A DNA stretch of 5,711 nt from Thermoplasmata archaeon (GTDB lineage: Archaea > Thermoplasmatota > Thermoplasmata > Thermoplasmatales > Thermoplasmataceae): contig JAKAAE010000106.1 in assembly GCA_021797225.1 (NCBI GenBank), forward strand, positions 1-5,711, given 5' to 3'. Positions 1 to 5,511 of the stretch are shown here, piece by piece. A model generated the notes under the pieces. The model ran no database searches. It saw only the letters and a program-made list of their open reading frames with translations, and was not told the origin of the DNA. Each line of letters opens with the position of its first letter. Within the stretch, counting starts at the first letter, position 1. Both the position numbers and the translations under genes were made by a program.

Positions 1-468
1 AGATAACTCAGCAAGTGTTCTATTATATCCGTCAGGAATGAATAGTGGATCATAACCGAATTTATTCTCCCCATTCTCTTTATTCGCTATTTTTCCAGTG
101 AGTATTCCTGTAAATTGGTAGATCTCATCATGTATCATTAAAGAAATTACAGTTTTGAAGTATGCTATAGACCCTGCTGACAATGCAATTATTCTGGAAT
201 TGCCCAGAGTATCCTGCACATATGACGCGTACGGACCCGGAAATCCATTCAATTCCTCAATATATAAGCCAGTATCGTCTATAAAGAATGGTTGCTCCAT
301 AGTATTAGATAATTTTAAACAACTGTCCCTACATATAATTTCATTATCTTCTGCCTGTATTTCTTCATATTTTTGTTTCTCCCATGAAACAGACAAACCA
401 TTTTTTTCAAAAGCACTGGCAACTTCAATGTATTTATGTTCGTTACTTGTTATGAATTTTAGCACCAT
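1..468 (-). CDS. rdgB: XTP/dITP pyrophosphatase (Ham1/RdgB family), C-terminus cut by window edge
   Basis: Family members hydrolyse non-canonical purine nucleoside triphosphates (XTP, ITP, dITP) to the monophosphate plus pyrophosphate, cleaning the nucleotide pool in the cytoplasm. The 156 visible residues carry the family motifs in order: TSNEHK near residues 7-12 (the S/T-x-N-x-x-K substrate loop), DDTGL at 64-68 (usually E/D-D-S-G-L), FPGPYAS at 76-82, FGYDPLF at 137-143 and a T-L-A-E-L signature at 151-155. Relatives have about 180-190 residues, so roughly 30 C-terminal residues lie beyond the left edge. The ATG at 468 puts the TSNEHK motif at the expected N-terminal place; an ATG 10 bases upstream is out of frame. 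The gene starts 37 bp after the Kae1-Bud32 stop codon, suggesting cotranscription. No GGTGA-type ribosome site precedes it, so translation may rely on a weak site or on an internal promoter (an ATATAAA stretch lies about 30 bases upstream). The family call is firm; substrate preference is inferred. Confidence 0.93.
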   Translation of the reverse strand, partial: MVLKFITSNEHKYIEVASAFEKNGLSVSWEKQKYEEIQAEDNEIICRDSCLKLSNTMEQPFFIDDTGLYIEELNGFPGPYASYVQDTLGNSRIIALSAGSIAYFKTVISLMIHDEIYQFTGILTGKIANKENGENKFGYDPLFIPDGYNRTLAELS

Positions 469-505
469 TGTATATCATTTCTTTATTAAAATTAGTTTAT
501 ATTGT

Positions 506-2104
506 CTACACGTATCTTCTTCTCAATCTGATTTCATTTAGTGTATTCATTATTTCAGTGTAATTATTTGAGGCAATGCTGTAAGATTCCATGAAGTTAT
601 TTTCCAGTAAGGTGCTATAGCCTGAAAACAGGCTTTTAAATGATTCAGTAAGAAGAAATAGATCATCTGCCATGTCTTCAATGTTGCAGTTAACAGAACC
701 CATACTCGGGTCAAGGAGATAGATTAAATTTCCGGATATCATTATATTATTCGGGTTCAAATCCCCATGTGATAGAAATGCGTTGTGCAAAGTTGCTATT
801 ATAATTCCGAGATTATGTATTATATTCAGATTGTTGCCGTTTTCTCTTATAAATTTATTAAGCGTTATACCATCAATTTTTTCCATTGTAAGCGAGAAAT
901 CATATTTATCAAAATCATAAATTATCGGCACATTTATTCCATTCTCTTTCATTTTATATAATAAATTGAATTCTGATCTGATTCTTTCGTTTCTTATCCT
1001 CATATCCAATTTTCTGTTTCTATAATTTTTTTCTGTGCGTGTTTTTTGTATGGATTTTCTGCCATAAAATTTAGTTTCAACAATGGAAGCCTCTGCTCCC
1101 CGATTATCATTAATTTCGATTTTACCTGATTTAATCCATGGAACAGTTACCTCATCTATTCTGAATTTCTGGTTTACTTTTGTATCCATTATATCCTGCC
1201 TCTGACCTGAAAGATACATCAACATGCCCGCCTGTGCAATCATGGCACCATTATCCATGCAGTATTTTTTATCAGTTAAATATGCCTTATAACCTGAGGA
1301 TAATGCCATTTCATAGACCATTTCTCTCAGCCGATCATTCCTTGCGACACCTCCTGCCAGTAGTATTTCCTTCTTGTCAGTATAATAAAGTGCCCGCTCC
1401 AGAACCTCAACAAGCATTGCAAATGTTGTCTCCTGTACACTATAGCAAATATTTTCAGGTGATTCCCTGCCGATGAGATTTCTTGCAGCAGTGTATATTC
1501 CCGAAAATGATGTGTCCATTCCTTTAACAGAATAGGGAAGATTCAAAAGTTTATTACCCTTGGATGCCAGCTTTTCGATCACAGGACCACCTGGAAATGG
1601 GATATTTATATCTCTAGCCAATTTGTCCAACATATTGCCTAGTCCAATATCCATGGTTTCTCCAAGCACTTTATATGAACATTCTTCATGGGCAATAATT
1701 TGAGTATTTCCACCAGAAATATAAAGCATAATAGGGTCTTTTGCTCCTGAAAGTTTTCTACCTATCTCCACATGACCCAGTGGGTGGTTGACACCCATTA
1801 CCGGAATATTATATTTTATGGAAAAAGCACGGGCCGCGGTAGCTACTACACGGAGACATGGCCCAAGTCCAGGACCCATGGAAAATGCCACAAGGTCTAT
1901 CTGATCCGGGGTTATATTAGAGAGCTCAAAAGCTTCCTTCATAACAGGTATAATATTATCGGCATGGTGTATTGCCGCTTCTCTTGGATGTATACCTCCT
2001 TTCTCAGGTATATATGTAGAAGAATGATTGGACAATATGGAATTTTCATCAACAATTCCTGCACTCACAGTGTGGGCAGTTCCTTCCAGTCCCAGAACTT
2101 TCAT
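506..2104 (-). CDS. kae1-bud32: Bifunctional Kae1-Bud32 fusion: tRNA t6A37 threonylcarbamoyltransferase plus KEOPS kinase/ATPase
   Basis: Kae1 transfers the threonylcarbamoyl group from threonylcarbamoyl-AMP to A37 of ANN-decoding tRNAs. Bud32 is the small atypical kinase/ATPase of the KEOPS complex. The 532 residues hold both as one chain, an arrangement known from Methanocaldococcus and Thermoplasma. Kae1 (about 1-325) shows [10 protein letters not shown] at 77-86, the metal-binding HPLGH with H107 and H111, the nucleotide loop YISGGNTQ at 128-135, GNMLDKLAR at 156-164 and DNGAMIA at 284-290, where D284 is the probable third metal ligand. Bud32 (about 336-532) shows GAEA at 336-339, a candidate ATP-binding K354, E378, the catalytic loop HGDLNPNN at 446-453 and D465 of the DFG-equivalent, and ends in the basic RLRRRYV tail typical of Bud32, so it is full length. 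HGDLNPNN and DPSMG differ from the usual HGDLTTSN and DFGLG. The ATG at 2104 immediately begins the first Kae1 strand ([10 protein letters not shown]). It heads a transcription unit with rdgB, probably from a leaderless promoter. Confidence 0.96.
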   Translation of the reverse strand: MKVLGLEGTAHTVSAGIVDENSILSNHSSTYIPEKGGIHPREAAIHHADNIIPVMKEAFELSNITPDQIDLVAFSMGPGLGPCLRVVATAARAFSIKYNIPVMGVNHPLGHVEIGRKLSGAKDPIMLYISGGNTQIIAHEECSYKVLGETMDIGLGNMLDKLARDINIPFPGGPVIEKLASKGNKLLNLPYSVKGMDTSFSGIYTAARNLIGRESPENICYSVQETTFAMLVEVLERALYYTDKKEILLAGGVARNDRLREMVYEMALSSGYKAYLTDKKYCMDNGAMIAQAGMLMYLSGQRQDIMDTKVNQKFRIDEVTVPWIKSGKIEINDNRGAEASIVETKFYGRKSIQKTRTEKNYRNRKLDMRIRNERIRSEFNLLYKMKENGINVPIIYDFDKYDFSLTMEKIDGITLNKFIRENGNNLNIIHNLGIIIATLHNAFLSHGDLNPNNIMISGNLIYLLDPSMGSVNCNIEDMADDLFLLTESFKSLFSGYSTLLENNFMESYSIASNNYTEIMNTLNEIRLRRRYV

Positions 2105-2124
2105 AGAACTCTATTACAGTATAT

Positions 2125-2133
2125 TATTTTATT
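2125..2133 (-). promoter_or_regulatory. Probable TATA box of kae1-bud32 (leaderless)
   Basis: The minus strand reads AATAAAATA here, centred about 25 bases upstream of the Kae1 ATG. With an archaeal TATA box about 26 bases before the transcription start, the transcript would begin at or next to the start codon. No GGTGA-like ribosome site lies before the ATG, which agrees with leaderless translation. The surroundings are very AT-rich, so the exact box is uncertain. Confidence 0.45.
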
Positions 2134-2177
2134 CTTAATGTTAAAAATGGTTAATTATATTAATAATTTAAAATTTT

Positions 2178-2182
2178 AAAAA
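2178..2182 (-). terminator. Probable poly-T terminator of the HTa-like gene
   Basis: The minus strand has a run of five T about 13 bases after the stop codon of the HU/HTa gene, followed by further T-rich sequence. Archaeal RNA polymerase commonly terminates at such U-runs without a hairpin. The site lies before the promoter of the next minus-strand gene, so it would separate the two units. Confidence 0.4.
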
Positions 2183-2194
2183 GTATTATTGAGT

Positions 2195-2467
2195 TTAATC
2201 CTTGTATTTGATAGCGGATGATGCTCTGAATACAAATTTATCCTTGGCAGGAACCTTGATTTCTTCTCTAGTTTTTGGATTCCTTGCAACCCTTTCTTTC
2301 TGTTCCTTTCTCTCGAAAATGCCGAAATCGGCCAGATTGACCTTCTTCCCTTCATTAACAGAGTCAACAGTCTCCTTCAGAAATGCTGTTATTATTTCAG
2401 CTGTTTTCTTCTGGGTTGTATTAGTAGTGCTGGCAACTTTCTTGGACAATTCACTTATACCTACCAT
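2195..2467 (-). CDS. HTa-like DNA-packaging protein (bacterial-type HU family)
   Basis: This small basic protein should bind and wrap chromosomal DNA as a homodimer. It is 90 residues, the normal HU length, and resembles Thermoplasma acidophilum HTa along its whole length: the N-terminus MVGISELSKK, NTTQKKTAE at 16-24, NLADFGIFE at 44-52, the DNA-binding arm tip RNPKT at 62-66 with the proline (P64) that in HU inserts between base pairs, and the C-terminal KFVFRASSAIKYK. D47 sits where most HU proteins have the first glycine of GFG. Thermoplasmatales are known to lack eukaryote-like histones and to use HTa, acquired from bacteria, as main chromatin protein. The ATG at 2467 is supported by a GGTGA ribosome site four bases upstream and by alignment to HTa. 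The gene is divergent from speE and followed by a T-run. HTa is abundant in Thermoplasma; a strong TATA box and ribosome site here agree with high expression. The family call is very firm. Confidence 0.96.
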   Translation of the reverse strand: MVGISELSKKVASTTNTTQKKTAEIITAFLKETVDSVNEGKKVNLADFGIFERKEQKERVARNPKTREEIKVPAKDKFVFRASSAIKYKD

Positions 2468-2471
2468 TATT

Positions 2472-2476
2472 TCACC
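2472..2476 (-). promoter_or_regulatory. Shine-Dalgarno GGTGA of the HTa-like gene
   Basis: GGTGA on the minus strand lies four bases before the ATG at 2467 and matches the archaeal anti-Shine-Dalgarno. It fixes the start codon. The predicted transcription start, about 26 bases after the TATA box, would fall at or just before this site, so the leader is very short if the TATA call is right. Confidence 0.6.
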
Positions 2477-2497
2477 AATAGTTAATACAATTCGTTG

Positions 2498-2505
2498 TAT
2501 AAAAA
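2498..2505 (-). promoter_or_regulatory. TATA box of the HTa-like gene
   Basis: The minus strand reads TTTTTATA, close to the archaeal TATA consensus, preceded directly by the purine-rich GAAAAG that could serve as the TFB recognition element. Its centre lies about 34 bases before the start codon, predicting a transcript with a leader of only about 8-10 bases. A second, weaker TTTATA lies further upstream at 2515-2520. Confidence 0.55.
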
Positions 2506-2553
2506 CTTTTCTACTATAAACCTATCAGAATCCCGTTTTTACAGGATAAGAGT

Positions 2554-2572
2554 TATTTTTGTTACAAAAATA
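2554..2572. repeat. 19-bp AT-rich palindrome, possible operator
   Basis: The sequence TATTTTTGTTACAAAAATA is two perfect 9-bp complementary arms around one T. It lies in the divergent HTa-speE intergenic region, about 50 bp upstream of the HTa TATA box and about 100 bp upstream of the speE TATA box. A less perfect dyad (ATCCCG and CAGGAT, one mismatch) lies next to it at 2530-2547. A dimeric winged-helix regulator could bind such a site, but nothing here identifies one, and in AT-rich DNA some palindromes arise by chance. Confidence 0.35.
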
Positions 2573-2670
2573 TTCTTTTTTAATATATCTCATAATTTAT
2601 ATAATGAAAAATTCTATTCTTTTGTATAATGATAAAAAAATTTTGACCATAGCCATAATACACTACCTAA

Positions 2671-2681
2671 AAATTATATAT
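2671..2681 (+). promoter_or_regulatory. TATA box of speE (leaderless)
   Basis: AAATTATATAT lies with its centre about 25 bases before the speE ATG at 2701, the spacing expected when transcription starts at the initiation codon. No GGTGA-like ribosome site is present before the ATG, so a leaderless mRNA is the simplest reading. Confidence 0.55.
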
Positions 2682-2700
2682 AGAGTAAATATAAACTCAC

Positions 2701-3522
2701 ATGAGATTAATAGAAAACTGGTTTTCAGAAAGGTACTCAGAGAACTTGCAACTTTCATTCAGAATAAAGGATCAGCTACTTTCCATAAAAACCGATTATC
2801 AGAGAATAGATCTTTTTGATACGTATGATTTCGGTAAATTATTATCAATAGATGGTACGGTACAACTCACAGAGAAAGATGAATACATTTATCATGAAAT
2901 GATAACCATGGTTCCTTACTATTTCAACTCAAGACCTGATAAGGTGCTTATTATTGGCGGAGGAGATGGTGGGGCTGCAAGGCGTCTTGTTGACCTGGGA
3001 ATTAAGGGAATAGTAGACGTGGAGATAGATGGCAATGTGGTTGAAGTTGCAAAAAAATATTTCCCTGATATTTCATCGTCTTTCAAGGAGAAAAATGTAA
3101 AATTGATAATAGGTGATGGAATAAAATATATAAAAGATAGTAAGGATAAATTCGACAGAATAATAATTGATTCTACCGATCCGGTTGGACCAGCAGAGGG
3201 ATTATTCTCTGAAGATTTCTATAAGGATATTGAATCACATTTAACAGATAACGGAATAGTAGTTACACAATCCGGGTCCCCATATTACCAGCCGGCTGCA
3301 CTATCCATGGCATATCGTGGAATGTCAACGGTATTCAAAAATGTGAAAACGTATACTGCATTTATACCCACATATCCAAGTGGGTTATGGTCTTTTACCA
3401 TGGCATCCCCTACAGAGCTGAAAACTAGGGATGAAAACACTATGATAGGTAAATACTTCAATAAAGACATACTAACAGGATCCTTTTACCTCCCCCAATT
3501 TGCAAAAAATCTATTAAAATAA
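2701..3522 (+). CDS. speE: Spermidine synthase family aminopropyltransferase
   Basis: The enzyme transfers an aminopropyl group from decarboxylated S-adenosylmethionine to putrescine or a related amine, making spermidine or other polyamines in the cytoplasm. At 273 residues it has normal family length. The N-terminal beta domain (about 1-75) contains [20 protein letters not shown] (47-66). The Rossmann-fold domain follows with the nucleotide loop GGGDGG (86-91), the acidic strand end VEID (107-110), GDG (138-140) and [13 protein letters not shown] (157-169), whose aspartates D157 and D160 are the catalytic and amine-binding region. QSGSPYYQ (190-197) and [14 protein letters not shown] (223-236) complete the amine pocket. 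Archaeal homologues differ in acceptor: putrescine, agmatine or longer diamines. The sequence alone does not decide this. The only sensible start is the ATG at 2701, about 25 bases after a TATA box. It is divergent from the HTa-like gene and its stop codon directly abuts the stop of the opposite-strand membrane protein gene. Confidence 0.95.
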   Translation: MRLIENWFSERYSENLQLSFRIKDQLLSIKTDYQRIDLFDTYDFGKLLSIDGTVQLTEKDEYIYHEMITMVPYYFNSRPDKVLIIGGGDGGAARRLVDLGIKGIVDVEIDGNVVEVAKKYFPDISSSFKEKNVKLIIGDGIKYIKDSKDKFDRIIIDSTDPVGPAEGLFSEDFYKDIESHLTDNGIVVTQSGSPYYQPAALSMAYRGMSTVFKNVKTYTAFIPTYPSGLWSFTMASPTELKTRDENTMIGKYFNKDILTGSFYLPQFAKNLLK

Positions 3523-3531
3523 TTATTTTTT
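3504..3531. terminator. Bidirectional T-rich terminator at abutting convergent stop codons
   Basis: speE ends with AAA-TAA and the opposite gene ends with its own TAA on the other strand, touching back to back to form the perfect 14-bp palindrome AAAATAATTATTTT at 3516-3529. On the plus strand six T follow at 3526-3531, formed by the two terminal lysine codons of the minus-strand gene. On the minus strand six T lie at 3504-3509, formed by lysine and asparagine codons near the end of speE. Archaeal termination needs T-runs rather than hairpins, so each gene's final codons could terminate the other's transcript. Termination itself is inferred. Confidence 0.5.
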
Positions 3532-3888
3532 AATACCCCATTTATGCTTTGCTTCGTTAAGGAGATCGGCATAACGTGTTCCAAATCTTTTAGATATCCG
3601 TTCAAGATCAGGTAAATTGGAAATAAAAGTTTTTTTGCTGGCGCTCTGAATTAGGGTTTTGAACTTTGACATATCCCTAATCATTGAATAGGTTAAATAT
3701 ACAAAATACAAAAATATTATAATGGAACCTATTAACACCCAGTACTGCCATGCACCGATTGATTTCAATGAAAAGAAATGAATCAGTACTAGATTGCCGA
3801 ATAATAAATCGTTTATAGATACGGTAAAGAAGAATAATGAGATTATGCTTATTGTAATACTGATTATGTATAATTTATCTTTAAACAT
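3523..3888 (-). CDS. Uncharacterised small protein with two predicted membrane segments
   Basis: I do not recognise a function for this 121-residue protein. Residues about 6-24 (YIISITISIISLFFFTVSI) and about 48-68 (QYWVLIGSIIIFLYFVYLTYS) look like two transmembrane helices joined by a mainly hydrophobic 23-residue loop. Positive charges at the N-terminus (MFKDK) and throughout the tail (71-121) predict both ends in the cytoplasm. The tail is a soluble, basic, helical-looking region with ISNLPDLERISKRFGTRYADLLNEAKHKWGIKK, which could bind a partner or nucleic acid. It may belong to one of the small Thermoplasmatales-specific families of unknown function (DUF3198 is a tentative recollection). 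It is the last gene of the minus-strand cluster, 22 bp after the preceding gene; no clear ribosome site is seen before its ATG. Normal codon structure and clean end-to-end fit with neighbours support it as a real gene. Confidence 0.75.
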   Translation of the reverse strand: MFKDKLYIISITISIISLFFFTVSINDLLFGNLVLIHFFSLKSIGAWQYWVLIGSIIIFLYFVYLTYSMIRDMSKFKTLIQSASKKTFISNLPDLERISKRFGTRYADLLNEAKHKWGIKK

Positions 3889-3910
3889 CTGTATCTTGTA
3901 AACAAATAAA

Positions 3911-4198
3911 CTATTTAGACATTAGCTTCTTTCTTTCCTTTGATGTATACCCTGTCAATTTTTCTAGCAATTCGTTATAGAATTTAATAGTTTCTCCAGG
4001 ATTGCTATATTCCGTGTCGGTTTCAGTTTCAGCACACAATTTTTTACCATCTACCCAAAGTTCCAATTTTTTAAGACCTGGATAAGATGATAAAATATGG
4101 CCATTGTCTTCCTTGTATTTCATATTATAAGACTTTAAAATATCCTCTATTGTTGAAATACTTATGTTAACAGTTTTCTTAACAGGGTAAGTTCTCAT
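3911..4198 (-). CDS. Uncharacterised 95-residue conserved-looking archaeal protein (possibly DUF5611-like)
   Basis: The product is a small soluble, lysine- and glutamate-rich protein with no signal peptide or membrane segment. It begins MRTYPVKKTVN, has a helical stretch STIEDILKSYN, a beta-looking core KKLELWVDGKKLCAETETD, and a helical tail ETIKFYNELLEKLTGYTSKERKKLMSK. The ending (LTGYTSKERKK) recalls a small family of archaeal proteins of unknown function (tentatively DUF5611). No catalytic motif is evident. A GTG nine bases upstream, at 4207, would extend it by three residues, but a GGTGA ribosome site at 4204-4208 sits five bases before the ATG at 4198 and overlaps that GTG, so the ATG is preferred. 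The ribosome site shares a base with the stop codon of the upstream TIM-barrel gene, which indicates tight translational coupling and probably a shared role. Confidence 0.78.
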   Translation of the reverse strand: MRTYPVKKTVNISISTIEDILKSYNMKYKEDNGHILSSYPGLKKLELWVDGKKLCAETETDTEYSNPGETIKFYNELLEKLTGYTSKERKKLMSK

Positions 4199-4203
4199 TT
4201 TAT

Positions 4204-4208
4204 TCACC
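4204..4208 (-). promoter_or_regulatory. Shine-Dalgarno GGTGA overlapping the upstream stop codon
   Basis: On the minus strand the text is TAGGTGAATAAAATG: the TAG ends the TIM-barrel gene and its G is the first base of GGTGA, five bases before the ATG at 4198. This decides the start of the 95-residue gene against the in-frame GTG at 4207 and suggests translational coupling of the two genes. Confidence 0.65.
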
Positions 4209-5221
4209 TATATTTTTTTCGCAAGTTTCTTCTGGTATTTTTTTGAGAGTGCTCTCCAGTACATAAGTTCCATATACTGTGCATCATGCTCCAACAGGGG
4301 CGACATTGATATTATGTTCATATCTCTATCGCTGGAAGATATTACCTCGGCAAGTGTTTCAAATTTTAAATCACCATGCTTTATTGCTGTTATTTTTAAT
4401 TCGTTGCCATTTTCATATTCAACCCCCCCAAATTCGGTATACAAATCAGATTTCGCATATTTTGCAAACGAATTCATTACGTCTTCAAAGTTCTTCGCAT
4501 CTATCAGTGAACCATTATTAATTGAATGTATATGCGGAAAGTTCAATATGGGTTCTATATCGGAAATTCTTTCTGCAAGGTAAAAAAGTTCCTTCTGGGT
4601 TCCAAACAGGTCTTTTTTACCTGATGCTTCTACACCTATATATGGGTATCCCTTTTCATGGGAAAATTCTTTGGCAATTTCTGCATATATATCAAATGCC
4701 TTTTTCAGGCCTTCTGACTTTTTCTTTGTGTAAAATCCTGTATGGGTAATTATTCTTTTGGCGCCCATGGCTCTACCAATAAGGAGTGACCACCTCAAGT
4801 GGTTTATGGATTTCTCTGCCATTTCTCCACCGTTTAACATGTCCATATAATAAGGAGCGTGCATGGAAATGTCCACATCAAGTTCTCTGGCAATTTCCGC
4901 ACCATCCTTTAAATCGTCATAGTTACGAGCCATATTCCAGAAAATTTCCTGTATTATATCATCCTCTTCTATTTCATTTTCAGTTCCTATGCCCCTGTAA
5001 TTGCCGTTTTCATCTGGCCGTAAAACATCAACTATAATGGAATCCCCTACGTCTTTAGGGTACATACCAACATATTCAATTGCAGGGTCTTCACTTACAT
5101 TAACCCGTAACAGTTGGACTTCCAGGGAATTCAAACCTAAATTTCCTATATCTTCAATTGAATCTATATACGTTCTGCCTTTACTGGTAAGTGGTATTCC
5201 TGCAACGCCGAACTTAATCAT
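4208..5221 (-). CDS. Endonuclease IV / xylose isomerase-like TIM-barrel protein with altered metal ligands
   Basis: The 337-residue protein reads as a member of the AP endonuclease family 2 (Nfo-like) TIM barrel. Genuine members cut DNA 5' to abasic sites with three zinc ions. Recognisable elements are ISMHAPYYM (118-126, H121), IITHTGFYT (157-165, H160), IGVEASGKK (195-203, E198), ILNFPHIHS (225-233, H230 and H232), YTEFGGVEY (261-269) and ISMSPLLEHDA (304-314). By comparison with E. coli Nfo, H121, H160, E198 and H230 correspond to ligands H69, H109, E145 and H182. The D179 position reads N227, the H216 position E263 and the E261 position M306 or S307, and the D-x-H pair (229/231) is not evident. 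It could be a divergent nuclease, one with fewer metals, or a different barrel enzyme such as a sugar isomerase. It is the first gene of a cluster with two unknowns, has a good leaderless promoter, and is divergent from dnaG. The ATG at 5221 starts the first barrel strand (MIKFGVAGIP). Confidence 0.8.
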   Translation of the reverse strand: MIKFGVAGIPLTSKGRTYIDSIEDIGNLGLNSLEVQLLRVNVSEDPAIEYVGMYPKDVGDSIIVDVLRPDENGNYRGIGTENEIEEDDIIQEIFWNMARNYDDLKDGAEIARELDVDISMHAPYYMDMLNGGEMAEKSINHLRWSLLIGRAMGAKRIITHTGFYTKKKSEGLKKAFDIYAEIAKEFSHEKGYPYIGVEASGKKDLFGTQKELFYLAERISDIEPILNFPHIHSINNGSLIDAKNFEDVMNSFAKYAKSDLYTEFGGVEYENGNELKITAIKHGDLKFETLAEVISSSDRDMNIISMSPLLEHDAQYMELMYWRALSKKYQKKLAKKI

Positions 5222-5243
5222 TCTATAAATGATATATCTAGCT

Positions 5244-5251
5244 TATTTTAA
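5244..5251 (-). promoter_or_regulatory. TATA box of the TIM-barrel gene cluster (leaderless)
   Basis: The minus strand reads TTAAAATA, centred about 26 bases before the ATG at 5221, preceded by the purine-rich GCAAAAGG that could be the TFB recognition element. This spacing predicts transcription starting at the start codon, and no GGTGA site is present before the ATG. The promoter would serve the whole three-gene minus-strand cluster. Confidence 0.55.
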
Positions 5252-5263
5252 CCTTTTGCAAGT

Positions 5264-5273
5264 TTCGTTGCCT
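5264..5273 (-). repeat. Inverted repeat copy 1, AGGCAACGAA, upstream of the TIM-barrel promoter
   Basis: On the minus strand AGGCAACGAA ends 12 bases before the TATA box of the TIM-barrel gene. An identical 10-mer occurs on the plus strand upstream of the dnaG TATA box. Both copies are oriented toward the promoter they precede. The word is GC-richer than its surroundings. Confidence 0.45.
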
Positions 5274-5415
5274 AATCTAAAAATTCTATGGTTAACTTGA
5301 TGAAAGCATTTCAGGCGTATAGATACATTATACCAATGTTTTACACCAAAATTGACCACGACTACTCTATTTTTAATTTATTTTTTAACCAAAATGAGGC
5401 AAGAATAACATAACA

Positions 5416-5425
5416 GGCAACGAAT
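5416..5425 (+). repeat. Inverted repeat copy 2, AGGCAACGAA, upstream of the dnaG promoter
   Basis: This is the plus-strand partner of the minus-strand copy at 5264-5273 and ends three bases before the dnaG TATA box. A partial copy, AGGCAA, lies at 5397-5402, 19 bases earlier in the same orientation. The position overlaps where TFB would contact DNA, so a bound protein could either recruit or block the initiation factors. Confidence 0.45.
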
Positions 5426-5428
5426 AGA

Positions 5429-5436
5429 TTATATAC
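5429..5436 (+). promoter_or_regulatory. Probable TATA box of dnaG
   Basis: TTATATAC predicts a transcription start near 5457-5460 and so a leader of about 50 bases before the dnaG ATG, which agrees with the presence of a good ribosome site. AT-rich alternatives nearby (for example TTTTAAACATA at 5438) cannot be excluded. Confidence 0.45.
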
Positions 5437-5501
5437 ATTTTAAACATAACAATTTAATGGTAACTAATAATTATCATGATGACTTAATTAACGTAAATAA
5501 C

Positions 5502-5506
5502 GGTGA
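5502..5506 (+). promoter_or_regulatory. Shine-Dalgarno GGTGA of dnaG
   Basis: GGTGA stands five bases before the ATG at 5512, the same arrangement as for the HTa-like and 95-residue genes. It fixes the dnaG start. Confidence 0.7.
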
Positions 5507-5511
5507 TAATA

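Larger units (their letters stand above)
5222..5511. other. 290-bp intergenic region between divergent TIM-barrel gene and dnaG
   Basis: This AT-rich stretch contains a TATA box near each end, a 10-bp inverted repeat pair (5264-5273 and 5416-5425), plus-strand T-runs at 5370-5374 and 5381-5386, a small 8-bp palindrome ATCATGAT at 5473-5480 in the predicted dnaG leader, and a 41-codon open frame (5288-5413, plus) without ribosome site or well-placed TATA box. I see no tRNA or convincing structured RNA. It is longer than a simple pair of promoters requires, which leaves room for regulation or an unrecognised small transcript. Confidence 0.6.

Noticed and set aside
469..505. ATG at 478 as start of the pyrophosphatase gene.
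   Set aside because: It is out of frame with the conserved protein and meets a stop after a few codons.
1180..1476. Plus-strand open frames inside kae1-bud32 (also 155-541 and 1772-2179).
   Set aside because: They are antisense to genes with clear family motifs and encode nothing recognisable.
2202..2519. Plus-strand open frame opposite the HTa-like gene, with hydrophobic stretches.
   Set aside because: It is the antisense shadow of the HTa gene; the minus-strand protein is a full-length HU match with its own ribosome site and TATA box.
2559..2819. Plus-strand open frame that runs into the speE start region in another frame.
   Set aside because: It overlaps the speE start and promoter, has no recognisable domain or ribosome site, and its second half is speE DNA read out of frame.
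4199..4207. GTG at 4207 as start of the small unknown gene (98 instead of 95 residues).
   Set aside because: The GTG lies inside the GGTGA ribosome site that is ideally spaced for the ATG at 4198.
5297..5303. TTGATGA and, further on, ATGATGA (5476-5482) as C boxes of a C/D guide RNA.
   Set aside because: No CTGA D box lies at a suitable distance after either one, and no terminal stem is seen.
5314..5334. Hairpin-like GTATA/TATAC followed by plus-strand T-runs (5370-5386), as a small RNA with terminator.
   Set aside because: The stem is only 5-6 bp with a bulge, the T-runs are about 40-50 bases away, and AT-rich DNA yields such features often.
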